From JALORV01 sp963766365 (GTDB taxonomy: Bacteria > Pseudomonadota > Gammaproteobacteria > Burkholderiales > Burkholderiaceae_F), in the NCBI GenBank assembly GCA_963766365.1, contig CAVXZK010000005.1:62001-126000 (forward strand): a stretch of 64,000 bases of DNA, written 5' to 3'. The notes below the pieces were generated by a model. The model was given only the letters and a program-made list of their open reading frames with translations, was not told the DNA's origin and ran no database searches. The translations under genes were made by a program, and so were the position numbers. The stretch's first letter is position 1, and every line of letters starts with the position of its first letter. Positions 53,371-62,135 of the stretch are shown here, piece by piece.

Positions 53371-54081
53371 GTGTTCGGCACTGCAACCCAGGCAACACAG
53401 AAGAGACTCACCGACGCGCTCGGCCGGGTGATCGACCTGCGGGGTCGTCTTCATGCCGATCCCGACCTATGTGCCCGCTGGCTCGCCGTCAAGCGTTGGC
53501 AATCGGAGCGCCTCGCGAGCACCTACGCTGACCTGCTCGCGTCCGACCGTTACCGCGAATCCTGCGAGTTCTTCCTGGAGGAGCTATATGGCGCTCGCGA
53601 CTTCGAGCAGCGCGACGCGGAGGCACAAAAGGTCGTTCCGAAACTCGCCGGCATGCTGCCGGCACGTGCGATCGAGACCCTGCTGCTCGCCGTGGAACTG
53701 GATGAGTTGTCGGAGGACCTCGATGCCGGTGTGGCACGGGTGATCCGCACGCCGGTCAACGCGCAGCGTTATGCCGAGGCGTATCGCCAGGTGGGAAGCA
53801 GGGAAACCCGGGAGCACCAGATCGAACTGGTCCACAAGATCGGGCAGGCACTCGACCGGCTGGCGCGCATTCCGATGCTGGCGCCGATGCTCGGCATGAT
53901 GAAAGGTCCGGCCGAAGCCTGGGGTTACGGGCACCTGCATCGCTTCCTGTATCGCGGCTTCCACGCGTTCGCCAACATGGGCGGCGCCAACGAGTTTCTC
54001 GGCACCATCCAGCGCCGTGAGCTCGCCGTCAATGCCCGGCTGTTCGCGAACGACCCCGATCCCTTCCGAGCGGTGGACTGA
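53371..54081 (+). CDS. Conserved hypothetical helical protein
   Basis: 236 residues from GTG 53371. Mostly helical, no signal peptide or membrane segment. CEFFLEELYGARDFEQRDAE is the most distinctive stretch, and I recall FFLxxLYGPxDF-type proteins in other Proteobacteria without a known role. A C-terminal part with GYGHLHRFLYRGFHAFANMGG is also conserved-looking. It follows the ATPase gene by 27 bases but need not belong to the transporter. Confidence 0.68.
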   Translation: MFGTATQATQKRLTDALGRVIDLRGRLHADPDLCARWLAVKRWQSERLASTYADLLASDRYRESCEFFLEELYGARDFEQRDAEAQKVVPKLAGMLPARAIETLLLAVELDELSEDLDAGVARVIRTPVNAQRYAEAYRQVGSRETREHQIELVHKIGQALDRLARIPMLAPMLGMMKGPAEAWGYGHLHRFLYRGFHAFANMGGANEFLGTIQRRELAVNARLFANDPDPFRAVD

Positions 54082-54090
54082 GCGCAGGAA

Positions 54091-54636
54091 TCAGCGGTCG
54101 CGGACGATGCGTGTCCGCGACAGTCGGTCATGCAGCAGCCGCCGGTCGCGATCAAGAAGTGCCGGGACCAGCGTCAGCACGAAGCCGATGGCCAGCGCCG
54201 CCAGGCCGCCGGCGCGCGACGGCTGCATCAGCGCGATGTACACGAGTCCGGGCAGGAACATCGTCCACGACAGCGCATAGCGCCCGATCGCCCGTGCAGG
54301 CGATGGATTGTGGTTGTGGGCATCGACGACGCGCAGGTTCCAGGTCTTTAGTGCGAGCGTCTGTCCCGAGCGCGTCCAAGACCAGCAGAAGTAGAGCCCG
54401 AGGGCGACGAACACCATCGCCTGCAGCACCAGTCGTTGCCACTCCAGGAGGGGAGCGGTCCAGCCGGTAGTCGTCAGCAACAGCAGGCCCGCCGCGAAGG
54501 CGATGCCGAAGAGAAGGACGCCGTCATAGACCATCGCCGCGATGCGCAGCGGCAGGGATGCCGGTGGGGCACCAGATGGCCCCGCCGGGTCCGATGTCGA
54601 GGTGGCCGCACCGGCGGCGGCCCGCGGGGCCGTCAC
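54091..54636 (-). CDS. RDD family membrane protein
   Basis: 181 residues. Three or four membrane segments: SLPLRIAAMVYDGVLLFGIAF, LVLQAMVFVALGLYFCW and YALSWTMFLPGLVYIAL. The RDD signature shows as RIAAMVYD near the start, and GQTLALKTWNLRVVDAHN is the usual follow-up. Function of RDD proteins is mostly unknown; some affect ion or osmotic balance. It overlaps the DUF3106 gene by four bases and ends the sigma-factor run. Confidence 0.88.
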   Translation of the reverse strand: MTAPRAAAGAATSTSDPAGPSGAPPASLPLRIAAMVYDGVLLFGIAFAAGLLLLTTTGWTAPLLEWQRLVLQAMVFVALGLYFCWSWTRSGQTLALKTWNLRVVDAHNHNPSPARAIGRYALSWTMFLPGLVYIALMQPSRAGGLAALAIGFVLTLVPALLDRDRRLLHDRLSRTRIVRDR

Positions 54637-55121
54637 TGCGCCTTGGGCTCGGTCTTGGCCGGGGGCTGCGCCGGCTTGACGTCCAGCTCGCGCGCTGGAC
54701 CGTGCGGCGCCTGTGCCTTCTTCGCCGCCTTGTCGGCCAGCTCACGCTTCTTGTCCGGCGGAAGTTCCTGGTACTTCTGCAGGGTTGCCTGGCGCTGCTC
54801 GGCCGGTACTTCGTAGGCGCGGCGGAAATTCTCGCGGGCGACGGTCTTCTGAGCAGGCGTCAGGCGAGCGAACTCGGCCATGCGTTCGTGCAGCTTCTGT
54901 TTGCCTTCGGGAGAGAGGTTCGGATACTTGGCGGCCACTTCGAGCCACTTGCGCTTGCGGTCGGTGTCCAACGTACCCCAGTCCTTCGCGAGCGGTGCGA
55001 GCGCCTCGCGCTGGACCGGTGTCAGTTCTCTCCAGGTCGGTCGACCGCCCTGGGCGAACGCCACGGAACACACCAGCATCAGCCCGGCAATGAGGGCGCC
55101 ATGCGCCACGAATCTACGCAT
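54633..55121 (-). CDS. DUF3106 periplasmic protein
   Basis: 162 residues. Signal peptide to about residue 23 (LIAGLMLVCSVAFAQ). Mature part is charged and helical, with WRELTPVQREALAPLAKDWGTLD, which is typical of DUF3106, then a Pro/Lys-rich tail. The Leu-Thr-Pro-x-Q repeats resemble periplasmic Spy/CpxP-like chaperones, which is only a loose analogy. Third gene of the ECF sigma operon. Confidence 0.83.
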   Translation of the reverse strand: MRRFVAHGALIAGLMLVCSVAFAQGGRPTWRELTPVQREALAPLAKDWGTLDTDRKRKWLEVAAKYPNLSPEGKQKLHERMAEFARLTPAQKTVARENFRRAYEVPAEQRQATLQKYQELPPDKKRELADKAAKKAQAPHGPARELDVKPAQPPAKTEPKAQ

Positions 55122-55129
55122 GGGGTCGC

Positions 55130-55537
55130 CTAGAGATCTTCGTTGGGGGCCGCCTTGAGCAGGGCGCCGAAACCTTCATCCGCGTAGGTCTCCAGCGGCA
55201 CGTCGTCCAGCAGGACCGCGAAATCCATGTCCGCCAGCTCAGAGATGCGGCGCGACTCCTGATACTCATAGATGCTGACGAAGCCGATGATCAAGGCGAG
55301 CAGCGGGGCGACCAGGCCCAGGCGCCGCAGCCAGTTAACCGGCTCGTCCTCGACCGGCGGCCCGCCCGCCGTCTGCAGTGAGGGGGCCCAGACGCGCTCT
55401 GCCTGGCCGACGGCGTGATGACGGGCCAGCGCCGCCTGTCGGGCTTGCTGAAGCCGATAGGTGGTCCGGTAGTCGAGGCTCTCAAGCCCTTCGTTGAGGG
55501 CCTGGCGAATGCGATACCCGAACTCGTTCTCGTTCAT
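55130..55537 (-). CDS. DUF3619 single-span membrane protein, candidate anti-sigma factor
   Basis: 135 residues from ATG 55537, overlapping the sigma-factor stop by four bases. The N-terminal 70 residues are soluble and helical (NENEFGYRIRQALNEGLESL), one membrane segment covers about residues 73-91 (LGLVAPLLALIIGFVSIYEY) and a short acidic C-terminus follows. The layout, with a cytoplasmic N-terminus and one membrane span directly after an ECF sigma gene, is that of an anti-sigma factor. That role is inferred, not shown. Confidence 0.78.
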   Translation of the reverse strand: MNENEFGYRIRQALNEGLESLDYRTTYRLQQARQAALARHHAVGQAERVWAPSLQTAGGPPVEDEPVNWLRRLGLVAPLLALIIGFVSIYEYQESRRISELADMDFAVLLDDVPLETYADEGFGALLKAAPNEDL

Positions 55538-56097
55538 AACGTGATGCCCCGTGCGCGCAGGACCTTGGCCAGCGCCTGGGTAGCCCGGGAGCAGTGTGTC
55601 TTGACGCTGCCTTCGGAGCACCCCATTGCCGCGGCGGTTTCCGCCACGTCCATGTCTTCCCAGTAACGCATCAGGAACGCCTCTCGTTGACGGGCCGGAA
55701 GCCGGCCGATCTCTTCCTCGATGATCGCCACCACCTGCTCGCGCTCGACCTTGTCTGCCGCGCTTTCGGCGCCGTCGGACCCGGCCATTGCCTCGAGGGT
55801 CTCTAGCGGGTCGGCGTCCGGCTCGTCTGCCGGGATCAGCGCGGAAAACAGGGTAACCCAGGTCGACCGGACCTTCTGTCGCCTGAAATGATCGTGGATG
55901 ACGTTCTGAAGTATGCGGGTGAAAAGCAATGGAAACTCGCCCGCGGGACGCTCTCCATAGTTTTCCGAGAGCTTGATCATCGCGTCCTGGACGATGTCCA
56001 GGGCCGCGTCGCTGTCCCGCACTGCGAACTGCGCCTGCTTGAAGGCGCGTCGCTCGACGCTGGCAAGGAACTCGGAAAGCTCTTCGCGGGTGGCCAT
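55534..56097 (-). CDS. ECF-type RNA polymerase sigma factor
   Basis: 187 residues from ATG 56097. Region 2 appears as DAALDIVQDAMIKLSENYGER with FTRILQNVIHDHFRRQKVR, and region 4 as LPARQREAFLMRYWEDMDVAETAAAMGCSE with the helix-turn-helix GSVKTHCSRATQALAK. It would direct polymerase to a specific promoter set, probably including its own. The reading extended to 56277 lacks a start signal. Divergent from ilvI. Confidence 0.9.
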   Translation of the reverse strand: MATREELSEFLASVERRAFKQAQFAVRDSDAALDIVQDAMIKLSENYGERPAGEFPLLFTRILQNVIHDHFRRQKVRSTWVTLFSALIPADEPDADPLETLEAMAGSDGAESAADKVEREQVVAIIEEEIGRLPARQREAFLMRYWEDMDVAETAAAMGCSEGSVKTHCSRATQALAKVLRARGITL

Positions 56098-56386
56098 CGG
56101 AAGGGCTGAGTCGGCGGCGCCGCACGCCAGCCCGCGGAATGGAAAACGGCGGCGGATGCTATCAGACGAAGCAGAACCTCGCGCCGCAAGCCACGCCTCT
56201 GGCGTGGTTTGCAGAATGTTGTGCGGTGCAGTATCTTCGACGGTTCTTGCAAAACGAGAACACGTCTTTAGCGACACAGCCTATCCCGTTGTAACCGCGT
56301 AAAGCGCCCCCGCCGCACCGCGCGCCACAAGCTCGCATGGACGGCATCCGATCAATTTCCTGTGGACTTTGAGAGGAGTTAGCGAA

Positions 56387-58099
56387 ATGCAACTCACAGG
56401 CGCGGAAATCGTTGTACGAGCGCTGCAGGACGAAGGCGTCACACACGTCTTCGGGTACCCGGGAGGGGCCGTCCTGTACATCTACGACGAGATCTTCAAG
56501 CAGGACAAGTTTCAGCACATCCTCGTTCGGCACGAGCAGGCGGCGGTTCACGCGGCCGATGCGTATTCACGCTCGAGCCAGCGGGTCGGAGTGGCGCTCG
56601 TCACCAGCGGTCCCGGCGTGACCAATGCGGTCACCGGAATCGCGACGGCCTACATGGACTCGATCCCGGTGGTCATCATCACCGGACAGGTTCCGACCCA
56701 TGCGATCGGGCAGGACGCCTTCCAGGAGTGCGACACCGTCGGCATCACGCGGCCGTGCGTGAAGCACAACTTTCTCGTGAAGGACGTGCGCGAGCTGGCC
56801 GCGACGATCAAGAAGGCGTTTTACATCGCGCAGACGGGTCGGCCGGGCCCGGTGCTTGTGGATGTTCCCAAAGACGTGACGATCGCGCGCGCCGAATACA
56901 ACTATCCGCGCGAAGTGGACATGCGCTCCTACAAGCCGGTGCTCAAAGGGCACCAGGGGCAGATCAAGAAGGCGGTCCAGCTGTTGCTCACGGCCGAGCG
57001 GCCGATGATCTACACCGGCGGCGGCGTGATTCTTTCCGACTCCGCCGATCTGGTGAACCGTCTGGTCAATCTCCTCGGGTTTCCCTGCACCAGCACCCTG
57101 ATGGGCCTGGGCGGCTTCAAGGCGAGCGACAGGAAGTTCATGGGCATGCTGGGCATGCACGGCACCTATGAAGCCAACCTGGCGATGCAGCACTGCGACG
57201 TGCTGCTGGCGGTCGGTGCCCGCTTCGACGACCGAGTCATCGGCAATCCGAAGCACTTCGCCAGCAGTCCGCGCAAGATCGTCCACATCGATGTCGATCC
57301 GTCTTCGATTTCGAAGCGGGTCAAGGTCGATATTCCGATCGTCGGTGACGTGCGCGAAGTGCTGATCGAATTGCTCGCGCAGCTCGAGGCCGCCGGCGCC
57401 AGACCGAACGCCGAGCCGCTGAAGGCGTGGTGGACGCAGATCGATGAGTGGCGCAAGCGCGACTGCCTGCGCTACGAGCAGAACGGAGGAGCGATCAAGC
57501 CACAGTATGTCGTCCAGAAGCTGTGGGAAATCACCAGGGGCGAAGCCTTCATCACCTCCGACGTCGGCCAGCACCAGATGTGGGCCGCGCAGTATTACCG
57601 TTTTGACAAGCCGCGCCGCTGGATCAACTCCGGTGGTCTCGGCACGATGGGCGTCGGCCTGCCGTACGCGATGGGCGTGCAGATGGCTAACCCCGGCGCG
57701 CAGGTCGCCTGCATCACCGGCGAAGCATCGATCCAGATGTGCATCCAGGAACTGTCGACCTGCAAGCAGTACCGGCTCACGCCGAAGATCGTTAACCTCA
57801 ACAATCGCTACCTGGGCATGGTCCGGCAGTGGCAGCAGATCGATTACGGCAGCCGCTACTCGGAGTCGTACATGGACGCGCTTCCGGACTTCGTCAAGCT
57901 CGCCGAGAGCTATGGCCACGTCGGCATCCGAATCGAGGATCCGAAGCAAGTCGAGGGTGCGCTCAACGATGCGTTCGGCAAGTACAAGGACCGGCTCGTG
58001 TTCCTCGACTTCATCACCGACCAGAAGGAGAACGTCTGGCCGATGGTGAAGGCCGGCAAGGGACTCACCGAAATGCTGCTCGGGAGCGAAGACTTATGA
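56387..58099 (+). CDS. ilvI: Acetolactate synthase, large (catalytic) subunit
   Basis: 570 residues. A TPP, FAD and Mg enzyme that joins two pyruvates, or pyruvate and 2-oxobutyrate, in valine, leucine and isoleucine synthesis. VTSGPGVTNAVTGIATAY and GQVPTHAIGQDAFQE are cofactor and FAD segments; the TPP motif reads GEASIQMCIQELSTC with NNRYLGMVRQW after it. In many relatives the first part is GDGS or GEGS, so GEAS is a small deviation. GAGAGGAG precedes ATG 56387. Its stop overlaps ilvH. Confidence 0.97.
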   Translation: MQLTGAEIVVRALQDEGVTHVFGYPGGAVLYIYDEIFKQDKFQHILVRHEQAAVHAADAYSRSSQRVGVALVTSGPGVTNAVTGIATAYMDSIPVVIITGQVPTHAIGQDAFQECDTVGITRPCVKHNFLVKDVRELAATIKKAFYIAQTGRPGPVLVDVPKDVTIARAEYNYPREVDMRSYKPVLKGHQGQIKKAVQLLLTAERPMIYTGGGVILSDSADLVNRLVNLLGFPCTSTLMGLGGFKASDRKFMGMLGMHGTYEANLAMQHCDVLLAVGARFDDRVIGNPKHFASSPRKIVHIDVDPSSISKRVKVDIPIVGDVREVLIELLAQLEAAGARPNAEPLKAWWTQIDEWRKRDCLRYEQNGGAIKPQYVVQKLWEITRGEAFITSDVGQHQMWAAQYYRFDKPRRWINSGGLGTMGVGLPYAMGVQMANPGAQVACITGEASIQMCIQELSTCKQYRLTPKIVNLNNRYLGMVRQWQQIDYGSRYSESYMDALPDFVKLAESYGHVGIRIEDPKQVEGALNDAFGKYKDRLVFLDFITDQKENVWPMVKAGKGLTEMLLGSEDL

Positions 58100-58587
58100 G
58101 GCACATCATTTCGGTCCTGCTGGAAAACGAGCCCGGCGCCCTGTCACGCGTTGTGGGGCTGTTCTCGGCGCGCGGCTACAACATCGAAACTCTGACGGTG
58201 GCGCCAACCGAGGACGCGTCGCTGTCGCGCATGACGATCGTCAGTGTCGGATCCGACGACGTCATCGAGCAGATCACCAAGCATCTGAACCGGCTGATCG
58301 AGGTCGTGAAGGTCGTCGACCTTACCGAGGGCGACTACATCGAACGCGAACTTATGCTGATCAAGGTGCGGGCGGTCGGCAAGGAACGCGAGGAGATGAA
58401 GCGCATGGCGGACATTTTCCGCGGCCGCATCATCGACGTCACCGAACGTACCTACACGATCGAATTGACCGGCAACTCGGGCAAGCTCGACGCTTTCATC
58501 CAGGCCGTCGACCGCGCGTCGATCCTCGAGACCGTGCGCACCGGTGGATCGGGGGTCGGTCGTGGCGAGAGGGTACTTCGGGTCTGA
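58096..58587 (+). CDS. ilvH: Acetolactate synthase, small regulatory subunit
   Basis: 163 residues. The N-terminal ACT domain (RHIISVLLENEPGALSRVVGLF) binds valine for feedback inhibition, and the C-terminal half (LMLIKVRAVGKEREEMKRMAD) activates IlvI. Overlaps ilvI by four bases (ATGA), so the subunits are made together. Confidence 0.97.
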   Translation: MRHIISVLLENEPGALSRVVGLFSARGYNIETLTVAPTEDASLSRMTIVSVGSDDVIEQITKHLNRLIEVVKVVDLTEGDYIERELMLIKVRAVGKEREEMKRMADIFRGRIIDVTERTYTIELTGNSGKLDAFIQAVDRASILETVRTGGSGVGRGERVLRV

Positions 58588-58644
58588 TGGAACGGGAGCT
58601 TCGGGGCGGGGTTTCGTGGCTTTTGGACTTGCGCGCAGCGCCGG

Positions 58645-58660
58645 GCCGCTCCCAAGCGGC
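58645..58660. repeat. Second hairpin of repeat copy 2
   Basis: GCCGCT (58645-58650) pairs with AGCGGC (58655-58660) around CCCA. Read on the minus strand, it follows the element at 58676-58722 at 15 bases, just as the UUCG hairpin follows copy 1 at 18 bases. Confidence 0.6.
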
Positions 58661-58675
58661 GCGCACACAACAGGA

Positions 58676-58722
58676 CACTTCGCGTGCACGTGCGACGCGA
58701 AGCGTCGCGTACACGCGAAGTG
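58676..58722 (-). repeat. Dispersed hairpin element, copy 2 (inverted)
   Basis: Read on the minus strand: GTGTACGC, inner stem GACGC, loop TTC, GCGTC, GCACGTGCAC, with extra outer arms CACTTCGC and GCGAAGTG. On the plus strand the whole folds as 11 bp (58676-58686 with 58712-58722), an internal loop and 7 bp (58692-58698 with 58702-58708). It ends exactly where the ilvC Shine-Dalgarno (GAGGAG, 58722-58727) begins. Confidence 0.85.
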
Positions 58723-58732
58723 AGGAGAAGAA

Positions 58733-59749
58733 ATGAAGGTCTATTACGACAAGGATGCCGACCTGTCGCTGGTCAAGGGCAAGAAAGTCACGATCGTGGG
58801 CTACGGCTCTCAGGGCCATGCGCACGCGCAGAACCTGGCCGACTCCGGCGTCAAGGTGACGATTGCGCTGCGCAAGGGTGGCGCCAGCTGGAAGAAGGCG
58901 GAAGGCGCCGGTCTGGCCGTGAAGGAAGTTGCCGAGGCGGTCAAGGACGCCGACATCGTGATGATCCTGCTGCCTGATGAGAATCATGCGCAGGTGTATG
59001 CGGAATCTTTGGCGCCAAGCATGAAGCAGGGCGCCGCGCTGGCGTTCGCGCATGGCTTCAACATTCACTACGGCTTCATCCAGCCTAGGCCCGACCTCGA
59101 CGTCATCATGGTGGCGCCGAAGGCCCCGGGACACACGGTGCGCTCGACCTACAAGCAGGGCGGCGGAGTGCCGATGCTGGTCGCGATCCACAAGGACACC
59201 TCCGGGATGGCGCGGGACCTCGCACTGTCGTACGCCGCGGCGATTGGCGGAGGCAAGGCCGGCATCATCGAAACGAATTTCCGCGAAGAGACCGAAACCG
59301 ACCTGTTCGGCGAGCAAACCGTCCTCTGCGGTGGCACTGTCGAACTGATCAAGGCAGGCTTCGAGACGCTGGTCGAGGCCGGCTACGCGCCGGAGATGGC
59401 GTACTTCGAGTGCCTGCACGAGTTGAAGCTGATCGTCGACCTGATCTACGAAGGCGGCATCGCCAACATGAACTACTCGATCTCGAACAACGCCGAGTAC
59501 GGTGAGTACGTCACCGGCCCGCGCATCATCACCGACGAGACGAAGAAGGTCATGCGTCAGGTGCTGAAGGACATCCAGACCGGCGACTATGCCAAGAGCT
59601 TCATCCTGGAAAACCGTGCTGGCGCGGCCACACTGAACGCACGTCGACGCTTGATGGCGGAGCATCCGATCGAGCAGGTCGGCGAGAAGCTCCGGGCAAT
59701 GATGCCGTGGATCAAGGCGAACCGCCTGGTCGATCAGTCGAAGAACTGA
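58733..59749 (+). CDS. ilvC: Ketol-acid reductoisomerase, class I
   Basis: 338 residues, the short class I form. Mg and NADPH dependent conversion of acetolactate to dihydroxyisovalerate. VGYGSQGHAHAQNL is the nucleotide-binding motif, and LRKGGASWKKAE, following the second strand, carries the residues that recognise the NADPH phosphate. The conserved metal-binding Asp/Glu cluster lies in FREETETDLFGEQ and CLHELKLIVDL. Follows ilvH with a structured 145-base gap. Confidence 0.98.
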   Translation: MKVYYDKDADLSLVKGKKVTIVGYGSQGHAHAQNLADSGVKVTIALRKGGASWKKAEGAGLAVKEVAEAVKDADIVMILLPDENHAQVYAESLAPSMKQGAALAFAHGFNIHYGFIQPRPDLDVIMVAPKAPGHTVRSTYKQGGGVPMLVAIHKDTSGMARDLALSYAAAIGGGKAGIIETNFREETETDLFGEQTVLCGGTVELIKAGFETLVEAGYAPEMAYFECLHELKLIVDLIYEGGIANMNYSISNNAEYGEYVTGPRIITDETKKVMRQVLKDIQTGDYAKSFILENRAGAATLNARRRLMAEHPIEQVGEKLRAMMPWIKANRLVDQSKN

Positions 59750-59833
59750 GCGCGCAGGGCAGCGATACTGGATTCTCTAGTCTTCCCCGCCACACGCGCA
59801 TTGCGGATGCCGTCAGGCTCCGAGAGGATGAGG

Positions 59834-60550
59834 ATGATGAAACATCTCGCATTCGCCGCTCTTGCCATCGTGGCGCTGCCCACGATCGGCCAGACGGTGG
59901 CCTCGCCGCCACCCAGCGTCGGCACGCTGGTCATCATGACCGGAAGTGCCGAAGTCGAGCTTCCCAACGATGAGGCCGTCGTCAACTTCTTCTATGAAGC
60001 GCAGGACGCCGATCTCACCAAGGCGCAGGCGCTGGTCAACCAGCGCGTAGGCGAGGGCACTGCGGCGCTCAAGCGCGCCGACCCCAAGGCACAGGTCGAG
60101 ACCTCGGGATACGGCAGCTATCCGGTCTACTCGGGGTCGTCAAACCGCAACATCGTGGGCTGGCGCGTGCGACAGGGTGTCACGCTGAAGACCGACAATC
60201 TTGCGTCCCTGCCGAAGACCGTCGCGTCGGCCCAGTCGACACTGTCGGTCGGCGGCGTCGACTTCCGCCTGTCGAAGAAGTCGCGCGAGCAGGTCGAGGG
60301 CCAACTGATCCAGCAGGCGATTGCGAACCTCAACGCTCGCGTCGCGGCGGCGGCGCAGGCGCTTGGCGTGCCGACGAATCGAATCCGGATGGAGGAGGTC
60401 AACTTCGGCGGGCGCGAGGGTGGGCCGATCCCGGTGGGCGTCGCAAGAATGGCCACGATGGCGTCCGACGCAGTGCCGGCTCCGACCTTCGAAGCCGGTC
60501 GTTCGGCGGAGCGACTGATGGTAAGCGGCAAGGCCCGACTGTTGCCATAG
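59834..60550 (+). CDS. SIMPL domain (DUF541) periplasmic protein
   Basis: 238 residues from ATG 59834; the adjacent ATG at 59837 is equally possible, and GAGAGG lies just upstream. Signal peptide HLAFAALAIVALPTIGQ. VIMTGSAEVELPNDEAVVNF is the typical SIMPL start (BP26/OMP28-like), and VGWRVRQGVTLKTDNLASLP continues the domain. Such proteins form periplasmic oligomers; their role is not established. It sits between ilvC and psd without obvious metabolic connection. Confidence 0.83.
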   Translation: MMKHLAFAALAIVALPTIGQTVASPPPSVGTLVIMTGSAEVELPNDEAVVNFFYEAQDADLTKAQALVNQRVGEGTAALKRADPKAQVETSGYGSYPVYSGSSNRNIVGWRVRQGVTLKTDNLASLPKTVASAQSTLSVGGVDFRLSKKSREQVEGQLIQQAIANLNARVAAAAQALGVPTNRIRMEEVNFGGREGGPIPVGVARMATMASDAVPAPTFEAGRSAERLMVSGKARLLP

Positions 60551-60626
60551 TGCTGGGCTGAGGCGGCGCAGGCCGCGTTATGCAGGGGCCATTCCGATAC
60601 CATTGGATCTTCTTGCACGAGAGCCC

Positions 60627-61265
60627 ATGAACTATCCGCATCCGCTGCTTGCGCGGGAAGGCTGGCCATTCATCGCGGGCGCGCTGCTGCTCGCGATCCT
60701 CGCGTGGTGGTTCGCAGGCTTCCTGTGGTCGTTGCCGCTCTGGCTGGTGGCCGTCTTCGTGATCCAGTTCTTTCGGGACCCGGCCCGTGAGGTGCCGACA
60801 CTGGCTTCCGCGGTCCTCTCGCCTGCTGATGGCCGGATCGTCAAGGTCGAGCGGGCACAGGACGCGCACACGCAGCGCGAAACGCTGCTCATCAGTGTCT
60901 TCATGAACGTCTTCAATGTGCACAGCAACCGCTCACCCGTGGATGGAACGGTGGAATCAGTCACCTATTCCCGCGGCAGCTTCATCAATGCGGACCTCGA
61001 CAAGGCATCCACCGAGAACGAGCGCAATGCGATGGTGATGCGGCTCGGTTCCGGCGAGCGGGTCACGGTGGTGCAGGTCGCCGGGCTCATCGCGCGCCGG
61101 ATCCTCTGCTACGTGAAGGCAGGCGATCGTCTGGCACGGGGTCAGCGTTACGGTTTCATTCGCTTTGGCTCGCGCGTCGATGTCTACCTCCCGGTCAGCG
61201 CACGGCCACGGGTGGCGGTCGGCGACATCGTCCACGCCACCAGCACGGTGCTGGCGGAAATCTGA
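60627..61265 (+). CDS. psd: Phosphatidylserine decarboxylase proenzyme
   Basis: 212 residues, the short type. Makes phosphatidylethanolamine from phosphatidylserine at the inner membrane. A membrane hairpin is at about residues 10-45; LSPADGRIVKVE and NVHSNRSPVDG are active-site segments. GFIRFGSRVDVYLP contains the Gly-Ser cleavage site that creates the pyruvoyl group. ATG 60627 is preferred over an upstream TTG at 60603. Its stop shares a base with the pssA ATG. Confidence 0.95.
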   Translation: MNYPHPLLAREGWPFIAGALLLAILAWWFAGFLWSLPLWLVAVFVIQFFRDPAREVPTLASAVLSPADGRIVKVERAQDAHTQRETLLISVFMNVFNVHSNRSPVDGTVESVTYSRGSFINADLDKASTENERNAMVMRLGSGERVTVVQVAGLIARRILCYVKAGDRLARGQRYGFIRFGSRVDVYLPVSARPRVAVGDIVHATSTVLAEI

Positions 61266-62098
61266 TGCGCTTCCGTCGCCGCAAGTCCCGGGCGTACCCG
61301 CTCGCCGGCGCAGCGGCGGGGCTGGACGTCCCGGCGTCGGTGAAGCGGCGACGCGGCATCTACCTGTTGCCGAATCTGTTCACGATGGCGGCGCTGTTCG
61401 CGGGGTTTTTCGCGATCGTTCAGGCGATGAACCAGCGATTCGAGCTGGCTGCGATCGCAATCTTTGCGGCGATGGTGCTCGATGGCATGGACGGACGCGT
61501 AGCGCGGCTGACGAACACGCAGAGTGCGTTCGGCGAGCAGTTCGATTCGCTGTCGGACATGACGTCCTTCGGCGTTGCCCCGGCCCTCGTGATGTACGAA
61601 TGGGTACTGGGCGAGCTCGGCCGCTGGGGCTGGGCGGGCGCCTTCGTCTACTGCGCCGGTGCAGCCCTGCGCCTCGCGCGTTTCAACTCGAACATCGGCG
61701 TCGTCGATAAGCGCTTCTTCCAGGGCTTGCCGAGCCCGGCGGCGGCGGCACTGATCGCGGGCTTCGTCTGGCTCGCCATCGACAACAAGATTCCGGTGCG
61801 CGACAGTGTGATGCCCTGGGTTGCATTCGCGCTTACCGTATATGCCGGTCTGACCATGGTCTCGAGCGCACCGTTCTACAGCGGCAAGAGCTTCCATGTC
61901 GGGCGCAGCGTCCCGTTCTGGGTGATGGTTGTACTGATCATTGTGATCTTCGTCGTCAGTTCGGACCCGCCCATCGCACTGTTCACGCTGTTCTGCCTTT
62001 ATGCCCTTTCGGGATATGCCTATTGGGGCTGGCGCTGGTTCCGCGGCGAGCCCAACCCGGCGAAGCCGGTCGCGCGCGACGCCGATCGCTCCGGCTAG
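61265..62098 (+). CDS. pssA: CDP-diacylglycerol-serine O-phosphatidyltransferase
   Basis: 277 residues and six to eight membrane segments. Makes phosphatidylserine, the substrate of Psd encoded just upstream. The CDP-alcohol phosphotransferase signature is complete: DGMDGRVAR at about residues 75-83, then G, D and D at the expected spacing in SAFGEQFDSLSD. Coupled to psd by a one-base overlap (TGATG). Confidence 0.95.
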   Translation: MRFRRRKSRAYPLAGAAAGLDVPASVKRRRGIYLLPNLFTMAALFAGFFAIVQAMNQRFELAAIAIFAAMVLDGMDGRVARLTNTQSAFGEQFDSLSDMTSFGVAPALVMYEWVLGELGRWGWAGAFVYCAGAALRLARFNSNIGVVDKRFFQGLPSPAAAALIAGFVWLAIDNKIPVRDSVMPWVAFALTVYAGLTMVSSAPFYSGKSFHVGRSVPFWVMVVLIIVIFVVSSDPPIALFTLFCLYALSGYAYWGWRWFRGEPNPAKPVARDADRSG

Positions 62099-62099
62099 C

Positions 62100-62128
62100 T
62101 TGTCGCAATCGGCGAATCGTCATATAGT
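62100..62128 (+). promoter_or_regulatory. Probable promoter of the leu leader and leuA
   Basis: TTGTCG (62100-62105) and TATAGT (62123-62128) are 17 bp apart. The expected start point, about 62135, is right at the leader-peptide ATG (62136), so the leader message may have almost no 5' untranslated region. Confidence 0.65.
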
Positions 62129-62135
62129 CCGAGTC

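Noticed and set aside
56098..56386. Possible attenuator or T-box before ilvI
   Set aside because: No Leu/Val/Ile-rich short peptide, T-box sequence or terminator could be found; the divergent gap holds promoters I cannot place.
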